Assembly: GCF_024611995.1 (NCBI RefSeq)
Contig: NZ_CP102509.1
Span: 3,224,001 to 3,288,000, forward strand
DNA from: Streptomyces sp. NBC_00162
GTDB lineage: Bacteria; Actinomycetota; Actinomycetes; Streptomycetales; Streptomycetaceae
Reading direction: 5' to 3'
DNA length: 64,000 nucleotides
Shown: piece by piece, positions 8,513-22,637 of the stretch
Numbering within the stretch: position 1 is the stretch's first letter
Layout: every line of letters starts with the position of its first letter
Made by a program: the position numbers and the translations under genes
Notes under the pieces: generated by a model
Database searches by the model: none
The model's input: the letters and a program-made list of their open reading frames with translations, nothing else
Told to the model about the DNA's origin: nothing

Positions 8513-9697
8513 GTGATCACGAAGAGCCTGCGCCCCCACCGCCACGACGTCATCCTCGCCGTGGCCGGCCTCCTCGTGGGCCTGGTGATGTGGTCGCTGG
8601 GCATCTACAGCAGCTCGAACCGGCACCTCCTGCCCGCATGGGCCGCCCTGGTCCCCCTCGTGGTCCTCAGCGCGATGGAGCTGCTGCGCCGTTCCATGCC
8701 CTCGGTGGCCCTGGCCGTCGGCACCCTCGGCGTGATCGCCAACGAGTTCACGGTCGGCAGCCTCACCACCGTCCTGATCTTCACCGACCTGATGTACGCA
8801 GCCGTCGTCTACGGCAAGCCCGCCACGGCCCGGCGGCTCCCGGTGAGCACCGGTCTGATCACCGTGGCCGTCACCATCGGCTTCCTGGCCTGGCTGCGCA
8901 CCCCGGAAGCCCTGCTGATCGGCGTGGTCACCGGCCTCGTCAGTTTCGCCCCGGCCCTGACCGGAGCCACCCTGCGCAACCACCGCGAGGCCGCCGTGGC
9001 CGCCCGGCTGCGAGCCGAGCAGACCGCGCTGCTGGCCGAGATGGACCGGAGCCAGGCGGTCGCCGCCGAGCGCGCCCGGATGGCCCGGGAGCTGCACGAC
9101 ATGGTGGCCAACCACCTCTCCGCGATCGCCATCCACTCCACGGCCGCGCTCTCCATCGACCGGGCCGACACCAGCCGTGACGCCCTCGGGGTGATCCGGG
9201 AGAACAGCGTCCAGGGCCTGGCCGAGATGCGCCGGCTGATCGGGCTGCTGCGGGACGCCGGGGCGGAGCAGGAGGCCGTGGCCGTGCCCTCGCTCGACGG
9301 CTTGGAGGCCCTGCTCGGCCAGGCCCGTACCAATGGCTCGGCCAGCGGGCTGCAGTTCGTACTCCACGACGACCGGCCACCGGGGGAACGGGTACCGGCC
9401 CCGGTGGAGCTGGCCGCGTACCGGATCCTCCAGGAGTCGCTGACCAATGCCCTCAAGCACGGGGTGGCGGGCACGGTCACGGTCCGCGTGGCCCGGGCGG
9501 ACGGGCAGCTGACCGTGGCGGTGGACTCCCCCTACGGGGAACGCCCCGGCCCGCGGGCCCCCGGCTCCGGCGCCGGGCTGATCGGCATGCGGGAGCGGGT
9601 GGAGCTGCTGGGCGGGGAGTTCTCGGCGGGCCGGACCGGCGAATTGTGGCGGGTGCGGGCAACGCTGCCCGCGGAGGAAGGGGCGGTGGAGGCATGA
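8513..9697 (+). CDS. chiS: Sensor histidine kinase, NarL-family partner, probably ChiS
   Basis: 394 residues from the GTG at 8513. A TTG at 8501 would add four residues. Several transmembrane helices fill residues 14-152. A HisKA_3 dimerisation domain follows with the phospho-acceptor H195 in ARELHDMVANHL, then an HATPase_c domain with the N-box LQESLTNALKHG and a G-box GAGLIGMRERV. The stop overlaps the next ATG (ATGA), so it is translationally coupled to the response regulator. From memory a pair named chiS/chiR sits before a chitinase gene in S. coelicolor, so the likely role is sensing chitin-derived signals. The order here is the same. Confidence 0.8.
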   Translation: MITKSLRPHRHDVILAVAGLLVGLVMWSLGIYSSSNRHLLPAWAALVPLVVLSAMELLRRSMPSVALAVGTLGVIANEFTVGSLTTVLIFTDLMYAAVVYGKPATARRLPVSTGLITVAVTIGFLAWLRTPEALLIGVVTGLVSFAPALTGATLRNHREAAVAARLRAEQTALLAEMDRSQAVAAERARMARELHDMVANHLSAIAIHSTAALSIDRADTSRDALGVIRENSVQGLAEMRRLIGLLRDAGAEQEAVAVPSLDGLEALLGQARTNGSASGLQFVLHDDRPPGERVPAPVELAAYRILQESLTNALKHGVAGTVTVRVARADGQLTVAVDSPYGERPGPRAPGSGAGLIGMRERVELLGGEFSAGRTGELWRVRATLPAEEGAVEA

Positions 9698-10338
9698 CCA
9701 TCAGCGTGGTGGTGGCGGAGGACCAGAGCGCGGTGCGGGCCGGGCTGGTGCTCATCCTGGGCAGTGCGGACGGCATCGAGGTGGTGGGCGAGGCGGCCGA
9801 CGGGGAGGAGGCGGTGCGCCTCGCCCGGGAGCTGCGGCCAAATCTGGTCCTCATGGACGTGCAGATGCCGAAGCTCGACGGGGTGTCCGCGACCCGCCAG
9901 GTGGTCGCGGAAGGGCTGGCCGATGTCCTGGTGCTGACCACCTTCGACCTCGACGAGTACGTCTTCGGGGCGCTGCGGGCGGGGGCCTCGGGCTTCCTCC
10001 TGAAGAACGCGGAGGCCTCCGAGCTGATCGAGGCGGTACGGACGGTCGCGCGCGGGGAGGGTCTGATCGCCCCGGCGGTGACCCGGCGGCTGATCGCCGA
10101 GTTCGCGACTCCGGCGCGCCCGGCCCGGCCTGCCGCCCCGCCGGCCCTGGAGACGCTGACCCGCCGCGAGCGCGAGGTGCTGTCCTGCCTGGGCGAGGGC
10201 CTGTCGAACGCGGAGATCGCCGTGCGCCTGGAGATGGCGGAGGCGACGGTGAAGACGCACGTCAGCAGGCTGCTGGGGAAGCTGGAGCTGCGCAGCCGGG
10301 TCCAAGCCGCCGTAATGGCGCAGGAGTTGGGCCTCTAG
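9694..10338 (+). CDS. chiR: NarL/LuxR-type response regulator, probably ChiR
   Basis: 214 residues. The receiver domain (1-120) carries the acidic pair near residues 10-11, phospho-acceptor D55 in VLMDVQMP, a Thr at LTTFD and K near 108. The LuxR-type helix-turn-helix (about 149-210) has LTRREREVLSCLGEGLSNAEIA and ATVKTHVSRLLGKL. The start overlaps the kinase stop by four bases. It lies 196 bases upstream of the chitinase gene and on the same strand. The likely role, inferred from position and the known chiS-chiR-chitinase arrangement, is activation of the chitinase promoter when chitin is present. Confidence 0.85.
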   Translation: MTISVVVAEDQSAVRAGLVLILGSADGIEVVGEAADGEEAVRLARELRPNLVLMDVQMPKLDGVSATRQVVAEGLADVLVLTTFDLDEYVFGALRAGASGFLLKNAEASELIEAVRTVARGEGLIAPAVTRRLIAEFATPARPARPAAPPALETLTRREREVLSCLGEGLSNAEIAVRLEMAEATVKTHVSRLLGKLELRSRVQAAVMAQELGL

Positions 10339-10379
10339 CCCGCGCCATCCGGCACCCCGCCGGGGGAAGTTCCGGCATG

Positions 10380-10421
10380 AGGTCTGGACCTCTTGACGCT
10401 TGGTCCAGACCTTTCTACTCT
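10380..10421 (+). promoter_or_regulatory. Chitinase promoter with two DasR-like operators
   Basis: A -35 TTGACG (10393-10398) and a -10 TACTCT (10416-10421) are separated by exactly 17 bases. Two 12-bp operator-like sites accompany them: AGGTCTGGACCT (10380-10391), just before the -35, and TGGTCCAGACCT (10401-10412), in the spacer. The second matches the paired repeats known from Streptomyces chitinase promoters and the DasR responsive element. This predicts repression by DasR, relieved by amino-sugar phosphates, together with carbon catabolite control. Transcription would start near 10428, giving a leader of about 105 bases. Confidence 0.75.
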
Positions 10422-10534
10422 CACCGCAACACTGTGGTGAGCGTGCCATGACAAAGCGTGCTCACGGGCGGCGCAGGTCCCACCCCCATGTCGAGTCGGC
10501 CCCACGACCACGACGGACCTACGGAGGATCACCC

Positions 10535-12388
<1,854 letters not shown>

Positions 12389-12395
12389 CAAGACC

Positions 12396-12435
12396 GAAGC
12401 CGGGGAGAAGGGTCCGCCCCCGCCTCCCCGGCTTC
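12396..12435 (+). terminator. Chitinase terminator
   Basis: Inverted repeat GAAGCCGGGGAG (12396-12407) and CTCCCCGGCTTC (12424-12435), a perfect 12-bp stem with a 16-base loop, starting eight bases after the chitinase stop. It may also serve the convergent DUF2550 gene. Confidence 0.8.
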
Positions 12436-12463
12436 TTCACGTCTGAAATACGTCCGGAATACC

Positions 12464-12910
12464 TCAGGCCACGTTCACCCTTTGCCCGGGCGGCGCCGCC
12501 TCCAGCCACGCCAGGAAGCCGGTCAGCGCGTCCTCGCTCATCGCCAGCTCCAGGCGGGTCCCCCGGTGGACACAGCCGAGCACGACGGCATCGGAGAGCA
12601 GGGCCAGCTCCTCCTCGCCCTCCGGGGCCCGGCGGGCGACGACCTCGATGGAGGAACGCTCCAGCAGCCGGCGCGGGCGCGGGGAGTACGAGAACACCCG
12701 GAACCATTCGATCCGGTCGCCGCTGTAGCGCGCGACCCCGTACACCCAGCCCTTGCCCGAGGTGTCTGCCTCCTCGGGCACCCCCCAGCGCATGCTGCAG
12801 TCGAAGGTGCCGCCGGACCGCTGGATGAGTCTGCGGCGCAGTCCGAAGACAAACAGCCCGATCACCACCAGGGCTACGACCAGGCCGCTCACAAGCAGAG
12901 CGAGGAGCAT
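12464..12910 (-). CDS. DUF2550 family membrane-anchored protein
   Basis: 148 residues from the ATG at 12910; a GTG two codons earlier at 12916 is the alternative. GGAGG lies nine bases before the ATG. One N-terminal transmembrane helix (about 2-24) is followed by the conserved RRRLIQRSGGTFDCSMRW segment, which defines the family. The rest is a small soluble domain. Proteins of this family are found directly downstream of the atp operon in streptomycetes and mycobacteria, as here. The function is unknown. A strong hairpin separates it from atpC, so it is probably transcribed on its own. Confidence 0.85.
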   Translation of the reverse strand: MLLALLVSGLVVALVVIGLFVFGLRRRLIQRSGGTFDCSMRWGVPEEADTSGKGWVYGVARYSGDRIEWFRVFSYSPRPRRLLERSSIEVVARRAPEGEEELALLSDAVVLGCVHRGTRLELAMSEDALTGFLAWLEAAPPGQRVNVA

Positions 12911-12966
12911 CTTCACCGACCTCCTCGCTCATCGAATACCGCATGCCAAAAAAACGACCTGCATCG

Positions 12967-13016
12967 CCTCAGCCGCGACCCGGTCTGGAAAACTCCAGAA
13001 CGGACCGCGGCTGAGG
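12967..13016 (-). terminator. Terminator of the atp operon
   Basis: Outer arms CCTCAGCCGCG (12967-12977) and CGCGGCTGAGG (13006-13016) pair perfectly. An inner TCTGGA/TCCAGA stem with an AAAC loop extends the structure. It lies 58 bases after the atpC stop on the minus strand. Confidence 0.8.
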
Positions 13017-13074
13017 TCTGCCGTGCCCCGGAGGTCGCCCCCCGGAACTCAGCGGTTCAAACTCCGACGGGTGT

Positions 13075-13446
13075 TCAGCCCGTTACGGCGCGCAGCCGGA
13101 CATCCGCGCGACGCTCGGCGGCCGCATCGGCCTCCGACTTCGCGCGCTCCAGTGCCCGCTCCGCACGCTGGACGTCGATCTCGTCCGCGAGCTCGGCGAT
13201 CTCGGCCAGCAGGGACAGCTTGTTGTCCGCGAACGAGATGAAACCGCCGTGCACCGCCGCGACGACAGTGTCGCCCCCGCTGGTACGGATGGTCACAGGG
13301 CCCGATTCCAGCACACCGAGAAGCGGCTGGTGACCGGGCATGACGCCGATGTCGCCGGACGTGGTGCGGGCGACAACAAGGGTGGCCTCGCCGGACCAGA
13401 CATTGCGGTCCGCCGCGACCAGCTCGACGTGCAGCTCAGCAGCCAA
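13075..13446 (-). CDS. atpC: ATP synthase F1 epsilon subunit
   Basis: 123 residues. Epsilon is the central-stalk subunit that links the gamma shaft to the c-ring and inhibits ATP hydrolysis. The N-terminal beta-sandwich (about 1-85) includes GDIGVMPGHQPLLGVL and HGGFISF. The C-terminal helical hairpin (about 88-123) is short, as usual in actinobacteria. The TTG at 13446 has GAGGAG six bases upstream, and the true N-terminus is AAELHVELVAADR; a longer frame from 13467 adds seven residues of no similarity. It is the last gene of the operon, 165 bases after atpD, with a small hairpin in the gap. Confidence 0.93.
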   Translation of the reverse strand: MAAELHVELVAADRNVWSGEATLVVARTTSGDIGVMPGHQPLLGVLESGPVTIRTSGGDTVVAAVHGGFISFADNKLSLLAEIAELADEIDVQRAERALERAKSEADAAAERRADVRLRAVTG

Positions 13447-13587
13447 GGTGGCTCCTCGGGTCACCACCCGGCGGGTCGGCCGGGTGTTGGGTCAAATTCT
13501 AATGGGCGTGGGGAGAGGGACGGGACATACCCGCCCCTCTCCGTCTGCAGACACTGTCAGCGTTCGCTGGTGGCCTGCGAACCGGAT

Positions 13588-13605
13588 GCGCTCCTCGCGG
13601 AGCGC
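13588..13605 (-). promoter_or_regulatory. Small hairpin between atpD and atpC
   Basis: GCGCTCC (13588-13594), TCGC loop, GGAGCGC (13599-13605), just after the atpD stop. It may slow decay or partly terminate transcription, setting the lower stoichiometry of epsilon relative to beta. The idea is inferred from position only. Confidence 0.35.
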
Positions 13606-13611
13606 GCCGGA

Positions 13612-15971
<2,360 letters not shown>

Positions 15972-15991
15972 GAGTCAGGTCCCTTCCGTCG

Positions 15992-17587
15992 TCACTTGGA
16001 GACGTTGACGGCCGGTGCGTCCTCGCCCAGGAGCTTGCCGTCCGAGGTCTCGAACTGGCGCTTGAAGCCGGCGATGGCGTCCGCGATCGACGTCAGGGTG
16101 TCGTCCGACATCTTGCCGCCGTCGGCGATGGAGGTGAGGAGGTCCTTGCGCTCGCGGCGCAGGTGCTCCAGCAGCTCCGACTCGAAGCGACGGATGTCGT
16201 TGACCGGAACGTCGTCCATCTTGCCGGTGGTGCCGGCCCAGACGGAGACGACCTGCTCCTCGACGGGCATCGGCTGGTACTGGCCCTGCTTCAGCAGCTC
16301 GACCAGACGCTTGCCGCGCTCCAGCGAAGCCTTCGAAGCGGCGTCCAGGTCGGAACCGAAGGCGGCGAACGCCTCCAGCTCGCGGTACTGGGCGAGGTCC
16401 AGGCGCAGACGGCCGGAAACCTGCTTCATGGCCTTGTGCTGGGCCGAGCCACCGACGCGGGAGACCGAGATACCGACGTTCAGCGCCGGGCGCTGGCCCG
16501 CGTTGAACAGGTCGGACTCCAGGAAGCACTGGCCGTCGGTGATGGAGATGACGTTGGTCGGGATGAACGCCGACACGTCGTTCGCCTTGGTCTCGACGAT
16601 CGGCAGACCGGTCATCGAACCGGCACCCATGTCGTCGGAGAGCTTCGCGCAGCGCTCCAGCAGACGGGAGTGCAGGTAGAAGACGTCGCCCGGGTAGGCC
16701 TCGCGGCCCGGCGGGCGGCGCAGCAGCAGCGACACGGCGCGGTAGGCGTCGGCCTGCTTCGACAGGTCGTCGAAGATGATCAGGACGTGCTTGCCGGCGT
16801 ACATCCAGTGCTGGCCGATGGCGGAACCGGTGTACGGCGCCAGGTACTTGAAGCCGGCCGGGTCGGACGCCGGGGCGGCGACGATCGTCGTGTACTCGAG
16901 CGCGCCGGCGTCTTCCAGGGCGCCGCGAACGGACGCGATGGTCGAGCCCTTCTGGCCGATGGCGACGTAGATGCAGCGAACCTGCTTGTTCACGTCGCCG
17001 GAGCGCCAGTTGTCGCGCTGGTTGATGATCGTGTCGACGGCCAGAGCGGTCTTACCCGTCTGACGGTCGCCGATGATCAGCTGACGCTGGCCGCGGCCGA
17101 CCGGCACCATCGCGTCGATGGCCTTGTAGCCGGTCTGCATCGGCTCGTGGACCGACTTGCGGACCATGACGCCGGGGGCCTGCAGCTCGAGGGCGCGGCG
17201 GCCCTCGGTCGCGATCTCGCCGAGACCGTCGATCGGGTTGCCGAGCGGGTCGACAACGCGGCCGAGGTAACCCTCGCCGACGCCTACGGAGAGCACCTCA
17301 CCGGTGCGCTGCACCGGCTGGCCCTCCTCGATACCGCTGAACTCGCCGAGGACGACCGCACCGATCTCGCGCTCCTCGAGGTTGAGGGCGAGACCGAGGG
17401 TGCCGTCCTCGAACTTCAGCAGCTCGTTCGCCATGGCGGAGGGCAGGCCCTCCACCTTCGCGATGCCGTCGCCGGCAACGCTGACCGTTCCGACCTCCTC
17501 GCGCGAGGCCGCGTCCGGCTGGTACGACTGGACAAAGTTCTCCAGTGCGTCCCGGATCTCCTCCGGCCGGATCGTGAGCTCCGCCAT
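15992..17587 (-). CDS. atpA: ATP synthase F1 alpha subunit
   Basis: 531 residues. It is the non-catalytic nucleotide-binding partner of beta. P-loop GDRQTGKT at 173-180; the arginine finger lies in the conserved [16 protein letters not shown] segment. The ATG at 17587 gives the family start [12 protein letters not shown], with AGGGA upstream. The open frame extends 28 codons further to 17671, but that part spans an intergenic hairpin and is rejected. The C-terminus has a longer polar tail than E. coli alpha, as in other actinobacteria. Confidence 0.97.
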   Translation of the reverse strand: MAELTIRPEEIRDALENFVQSYQPDAASREEVGTVSVAGDGIAKVEGLPSAMANELLKFEDGTLGLALNLEEREIGAVVLGEFSGIEEGQPVQRTGEVLSVGVGEGYLGRVVDPLGNPIDGLGEIATEGRRALELQAPGVMVRKSVHEPMQTGYKAIDAMVPVGRGQRQLIIGDRQTGKTALAVDTIINQRDNWRSGDVNKQVRCIYVAIGQKGSTIASVRGALEDAGALEYTTIVAAPASDPAGFKYLAPYTGSAIGQHWMYAGKHVLIIFDDLSKQADAYRAVSLLLRRPPGREAYPGDVFYLHSRLLERCAKLSDDMGAGSMTGLPIVETKANDVSAFIPTNVISITDGQCFLESDLFNAGQRPALNVGISVSRVGGSAQHKAMKQVSGRLRLDLAQYRELEAFAAFGSDLDAASKASLERGKRLVELLKQGQYQPMPVEEQVVSVWAGTTGKMDDVPVNDIRRFESELLEHLRRERKDLLTSIADGGKMSDDTLTSIADAIAGFKRQFETSDGKLLGEDAPAVNVSK

Positions 17588-17632
17588 CTGGGTTCCCTGC
17601 TCTCCTTGTTGGGCCTGAAGCTTCTTAGGGGT

Positions 17633-17649
17633 CTGGGGGCGACCCCCAG
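17633..17649. repeat. Small hairpin between atpH and atpA
   Basis: CTGGGGG-CGA-CCCCCAG, a 7-bp stem in the 129-base gap between atpH and atpA. It shares the GGGG/CCCCCAG core with the interspersed repeat found elsewhere in the window. It could act in mRNA processing between the two genes. Confidence 0.4.
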
Positions 17650-17716
17650 GAATCTTCTGCAAGTTCTGCACGGCCCAACCGGGCCGCTAGGAATGCGTTG
17701 TTCTATTGGTGGCTGG

Positions 17717-18532
17717 TCAGCCGGCCATGCGGCGGGACGCCTCTGCGAGGCGGTCCGCGATGGTGCCGTCGATGACCTCGTCGCCGACTCGCACCGAGAT
17801 CCCGCCGAGGACCTCGGGGTCCACGTCGAGGTTCAGGTGCATCTGGCGGCCGTACAGCTTGGCCAGCACCGCGCCGAGACGCTGCTTCTGCACGTCGCTG
17901 AGCGGAACCGCGCTGGTCACGGTGGCGACCATGCGGTCACGGCGCTCGGCGGCGAGCTTGGAAAGGGACTCGAGTCCCGCTTCCAGGCTACGTCCACGCG
18001 GGTGCGTGACAAGACGGATCACCAGGCGCTCGGTGACGGCGTTCACCTTGCCGCCGAGCAGGCTGCGCAGCAGCTCGCTCTTGGCGGAGCCGGTGGCCGC
18101 GCGGTCGGTCAGCGCGGAACGCAGCTCGGTGCTCGAGGAGACGATCCGGCCGAAGCGGAAGATCTCGTCCTCGACGTTGTCGAGAGCGCCCGTCTGCTGG
18201 GCCGCCGTGAGGTCGGCGGTGGCCGCCAGCTCCTCCAGCGAGTCCACCAGGTCACGGGACTGCGACCAGCGGGACCGGGCCATGCCGGACACCAGGTCGA
18301 GGGTTTCCCCGCCGACCTGACCGCCGAGCAGCCGAGCGACGAGCTCGGCCTTGGCCTCGCCGGACTGCGCCGGGTCCGTGATGACCCGACGCAGCGAGAC
18401 CTCACGGTCGAGCAGCGCGGTGACGGCAGCCAGCTCACCGGCGAGCTTCGCCGCGTCGACGGACGTGTTGTCCGTCAGCGCGTCGAGACGCTCGCGCGCG
18501 GAGGCCAGCGCCTCGCGGCTCGCTCCGTTCAT
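17717..18532 (-). CDS. atpH: ATP synthase F1 delta subunit
   Basis: 271 residues, against about 177 in E. coli. Delta joins the F1 head to the peripheral stalk. The C-terminal half carries the OSCP signature LGGISVRVGDEVIDGTIADRL. The extra N-terminal part, built of helices, is typical of actinobacterial delta proteins. The ATG at 18532 overlaps the atpF stop by four bases (ATGA). Confidence 0.95.
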   Translation of the reverse strand: MNGASREALASARERLDALTDNTSVDAAKLAGELAAVTALLDREVSLRRVITDPAQSGEAKAELVARLLGGQVGGETLDLVSGMARSRWSQSRDLVDSLEELAATADLTAAQQTGALDNVEDEIFRFGRIVSSSTELRSALTDRAATGSAKSELLRSLLGGKVNAVTERLVIRLVTHPRGRSLEAGLESLSKLAAERRDRMVATVTSAVPLSDVQKQRLGAVLAKLYGRQMHLNLDVDPEVLGGISVRVGDEVIDGTIADRLAEASRRMAG

Positions 18533-19071
18533 CGGGCCGCCTCGGCCTTCTCCTCGAGCTCGCTGAGGAAACGGTCGATCGTGCGGCTCTGTCGGGCGGC
18601 GTCCTCGAGGGACTCGCCGACGAGCTTTCCGGCCAGGTCGGTGGCGAGCTTGCCAACGTCCTGACGCAGCGCCTGAGAGGCGGCCTTACGGTCGGCCGCG
18701 ATCTGGGCGTGGCCGGCAGCGATGATCTCCTCACGCTGCCGCTGGCCCTCTGCGCGCAGTTCTTCCTTGAGCGCAGTGCCCTGCTCCAGCGCTTCCTGGC
18801 GCAGGCGCGCGGCCTCGTGCCGGGCTTCGGCGAGCTGGGCCTTGTACTGCTCCAGGACGCTCTGAGCCTCGGTCTGAGCGGCTTCTGCCTTTTCGATACC
18901 GCCTTCGATCGCCGCGTGACGCTCGTCCAGAACCTTGTTGATGTTCGGGAGGAGCTTCTTCGCGAGGAAGCCGAAGACGATGACGAAGGCCAACAGACCG
19001 ATGACGAGCTCGGGGATCGGCGGGACGAGGGGGTTACCCGGCTCCTCGGCCGCGAGAACCAGGAGGTTCAC
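18529..19071 (-). CDS. atpF: ATP synthase Fo b subunit
   Basis: 180 residues. It is the membrane-anchored peripheral stalk. One transmembrane helix (about 20-42, PELVIGLLAFVIVFGFLAKK) is followed by a long charged coiled coil to the C-terminus. The GTG at 19071 gives MNLLVLAAEEPGNP; the first residues include LLVLAAEE, but there is no lipobox Cys. It starts 42 bases after atpE and overlaps atpH. Confidence 0.95.
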   Translation of the reverse strand: MNLLVLAAEEPGNPLVPPIPELVIGLLAFVIVFGFLAKKLLPNINKVLDERHAAIEGGIEKAEAAQTEAQSVLEQYKAQLAEARHEAARLRQEALEQGTALKEELRAEGQRQREEIIAAGHAQIAADRKAASQALRQDVGKLATDLAGKLVGESLEDAARQSRTIDRFLSELEEKAEAAR

Positions 19072-19113
19072 ATCAGTGCCTTTCGTCGATTCGGACTAGT
19101 CGTGGAGTTCGTC

Positions 19114-20248
<1,135 letters not shown>

Positions 20249-20474
20249 CGCAGGGCTCCTTCAGCGTGGCGCATAGGTACGGCAACCTCGTTGTGTCGGC
20301 GCGGCGCGCAGCCGCGGTTCGGCACTGGACAGGTGTTTCGGATGGTGGGGCGGCAATCAGGCATCGAGCCTCGCGATGGAACAGGCGTCAGCTCAGATGC
20401 CCGCGCCCGCAGTGCCGCAGTTGGCACCGGACGATAGCAGGATCTCGAACGCCCACTTATCCCGGCCCTACCCC

Positions 20475-20912
20475 TCACGACTTCGGCCCCGGATTTTCGG
20501 GCTTGTCGCCCTTCATCGAGTCCGGTTCGACGTAGAGGATCTTGGCCTTCATATGAGCACGGGTCTGTGCGCCGATCCACACGAGGGTGGTGGCGACAAG
20601 CGTGATCGCGAAGGCCTTGGGGTGGAACAGAGTGGTGTTCTTGAACGCGGCGAGAAAGACGAAGAGCAGCAGAATCTGGGCCGCGTAGAGCATGAGCCCC
20701 ATGGCCTGGAAGAGATGCGGAAGTGATTTCGCCGTGCGCTGCAGAACCACGAATCCGATGCCCATGAACAAAATCACGACCAGCGTCGCGACGATGGCAC
20801 CGACCGCACCTTTACCGCCGACGACCAGAGCGCTGATCACAGCGGCGAGAGCGCCGGCGGCAGCGGTGGGTACGGCGGCTTGCAGGAGGGATCGGACGTC
20901 ATCAGACCGCAT
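20475..20912 (-). CDS. atpI: AtpI-like membrane protein
   Basis: 145 residues with four transmembrane helices (about 10-32, 36-56, 70-92, 100-118) and a short charged C-terminal tail. It is the first gene of the atp operon, in the position of AtpI, a proposed assembly or Mg2+ uptake factor for the c-ring. Sequence identity in this family is low, so the name rests on position and topology. The ATG at 20912 has CGGAG 10 bases upstream; the longer open frame to 20996 lacks a site. Confidence 0.8.
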   Translation of the reverse strand: MRSDDVRSLLQAAVPTAAAGALAAVISALVVGGKGAVGAIVATLVVILFMGIGFVVLQRTAKSLPHLFQAMGLMLYAAQILLLFVFLAAFKNTTLFHPKAFAITLVATTLVWIGAQTRAHMKAKILYVEPDSMKGDKPENPGPKS

Positions 20913-21186
20913 GGCGGGTTGCTCCGCGTGGTGGTGGGGGCACGGGACTCGTACGGGACGAGCGTAAGCCCGGTCCGAGTGTGATCCTCGGGCCAATGGA
21001 CCGTCGCACTACGGTCCTTCGGCTCTGTCGCCGGGTTTAGTGAACGGTATCACAAACTATTTGATGAGAGCTTTACCTGCGAAGTGTGCTGACTGTCACA
21101 CATGAGAGGGACCCTGCGCGTGTGTGCGCGACAGGCGAGACTCTTGTCTGGTATTGGACACCCATATCCGACATGCCCATGGGCTG
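20913..21186. promoter_or_regulatory. Intergenic region upstream of atpI, likely atp operon promoter region
   Basis: 274 bases without a gene between the WecA-like stop (21187) and the atpI start. The part from 21040 to 21080 is clearly richer in A and T than its surroundings, which fits a promoter for the minus-strand atp genes. I could not assign -35 and -10 boxes with confidence. Confidence 0.35.
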
Positions 21187-22521
21187 TCAGCGGGTGGATT
21201 CAGCCTTACGCCGGTCGGGGAAGCGCGAACGGGGGCCGATGGCGGTCGCCCCGTTGACGCCGGACACCCCCACGGCGATCGGCCTGGCGGGCTCCGGCTC
21301 GGTGCCCGAGGCGTCCCGGGCGGCCGCTTCGGCCGCGGCCTCGGCGGCCCGGGTGGTGTGCCGGTAGCGCGGCGGCACGAGGCCCTCCGCCCAGCGCGGG
21401 GCGCGCGGGGTGAAGCGCGGCAGGAGCAGCAGGATCAGGCCCACGGCGCTGAGCGCGGCGATCGCCAGCACGATCCACATCGAGGCGGAATTCACCGAAT
21501 ACGCCACCGTGCCGAAGGCGATCAGCCCTGACCAGAAGTACATGATCAGCACCGCGCGGCTGTGCGAATGCCCGAGCTCCAGCAGCCGGTGGTGCAGGTG
21601 CCCGCGGTCGGCCGCGAAGGGCGACTGGCCCTTCCAGGTACGCCGGACGATCGCCAGGACCAGGTCCGCCATCGGGATCGCGATGATCGTCAGCGGCAGG
21701 ATCAGCGGGATGAAGACCGGGAACATCGCATGCGTCGCGTTGCGCTCACCGCCCGCGAACAGGGCCAGCGCGTCCGGGTCCACCTGGCCGCTGAGGGAGA
21801 TGGCGGAGGCGGCCAGCACCAGGCCGATGAGCATCGAGCCGGAGTCGCCCATGAAGATCCGGGCGGGGTGCATGTTGTGCGGCAGGAAGCCGAGGCACAT
21901 GCCCATCAGGATCGCGGCGAAGAGGGTCGCGGGCGCGGCCTGTTCGATGCCGTAGCCGAACCACAGCCGGTACGCGTAGAGGAACAGCGCGGTGGCGGCG
22001 ATGCAGACCATGCCGGCGGCGAGGCCGTCCAGTCCGTCGACGAAGTTCACGGCGTTGATGGTGATCACGACGAGTGCGACGGTGAGCAGGTTGCCCTGCC
22101 ACTGGGTGAGCGGGACCGTGCCGATCCCCGGGACGGGGATCCACAGGATGGTCAGCCCCTGCATGACCATCACACCGGCGGAGATCATCTGCGCGCCGAG
22201 CTTGATCAGGGCGTCGAGCTCGAACTTGTCGTCGAGTACGCCGACCAGCCAGATCAGGGCGGCGCCGGAGAGCAGCGCGCGCGGTTCGTTCGAGAGCTCG
22301 AAGACGCCGTTGAGGTTGCGCAGGTTGTCCGCGACCAGCAGCCCCGCGCACAGACCGCCGAACATGGCGATGCCGCCCAGCCGTGGCGTGGGCTCGCGGT
22401 GCACGTCGCGGGCGCGGATCTCCGGCATGGCCCCGGCCGCGATCGCGAACTTCCGCACGGGCCCGGTCAGCAGGTAGGTCACCGCGACCGTGACACAAAG
22501 TGTCAGCAGATATTCACGCAC
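21187..22521 (-). CDS. Undecaprenyl-phosphate sugar-1-phosphate transferase, WecA/TagO type
   Basis: 444 residues from the GTG at 22521, which is preceded by GGGG. A GTG at 22560 would add 13 residues and has no ribosome site. About 11 transmembrane helices. Family motifs are visible: VHREPTPRLGGIAMF (substrate loop), NAVNFVDGLDGLAAG (catalytic Asp pair), FLPHNMHPARIFMGDSGSM and DRGHLHHRLL (His motif). The enzyme starts lipid-linked glycan synthesis by moving N-acetylglucosamine-1-phosphate to polyprenyl phosphate. It lies upstream of atpI, as rfe/wecA does in mycobacteria. The C-terminal 60 residues are an Ala-rich cytoplasmic tail. Confidence 0.92.
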   Translation of the reverse strand: MREYLLTLCVTVAVTYLLTGPVRKFAIAAGAMPEIRARDVHREPTPRLGGIAMFGGLCAGLLVADNLRNLNGVFELSNEPRALLSGAALIWLVGVLDDKFELDALIKLGAQMISAGVMVMQGLTILWIPVPGIGTVPLTQWQGNLLTVALVVITINAVNFVDGLDGLAAGMVCIAATALFLYAYRLWFGYGIEQAAPATLFAAILMGMCLGFLPHNMHPARIFMGDSGSMLIGLVLAASAISLSGQVDPDALALFAGGERNATHAMFPVFIPLILPLTIIAIPMADLVLAIVRRTWKGQSPFAADRGHLHHRLLELGHSHSRAVLIMYFWSGLIAFGTVAYSVNSASMWIVLAIAALSAVGLILLLLPRFTPRAPRWAEGLVPPRYRHTTRAAEAAAEAAARDASGTEPEPARPIAVGVSGVNGATAIGPRSRFPDRRKAESTR

Positions 22522-22637
22522 GGGCTGCCCCAGATGTATCGCCGGCCATCTCAGCCCCACACATTAGCTGTGATGTCCCCTCCACCAAGGACGCGAGGGG
22601 GCGGTATACCGGTTGCAGTACGCCCCGCTTGTCCTGC

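Noticed and set aside
16163..18664. An 833-codon plus-strand frame across atpA and atpH
   Set aside because: Antisense shadow of two conserved ATP synthase genes; no domain and no start signal.
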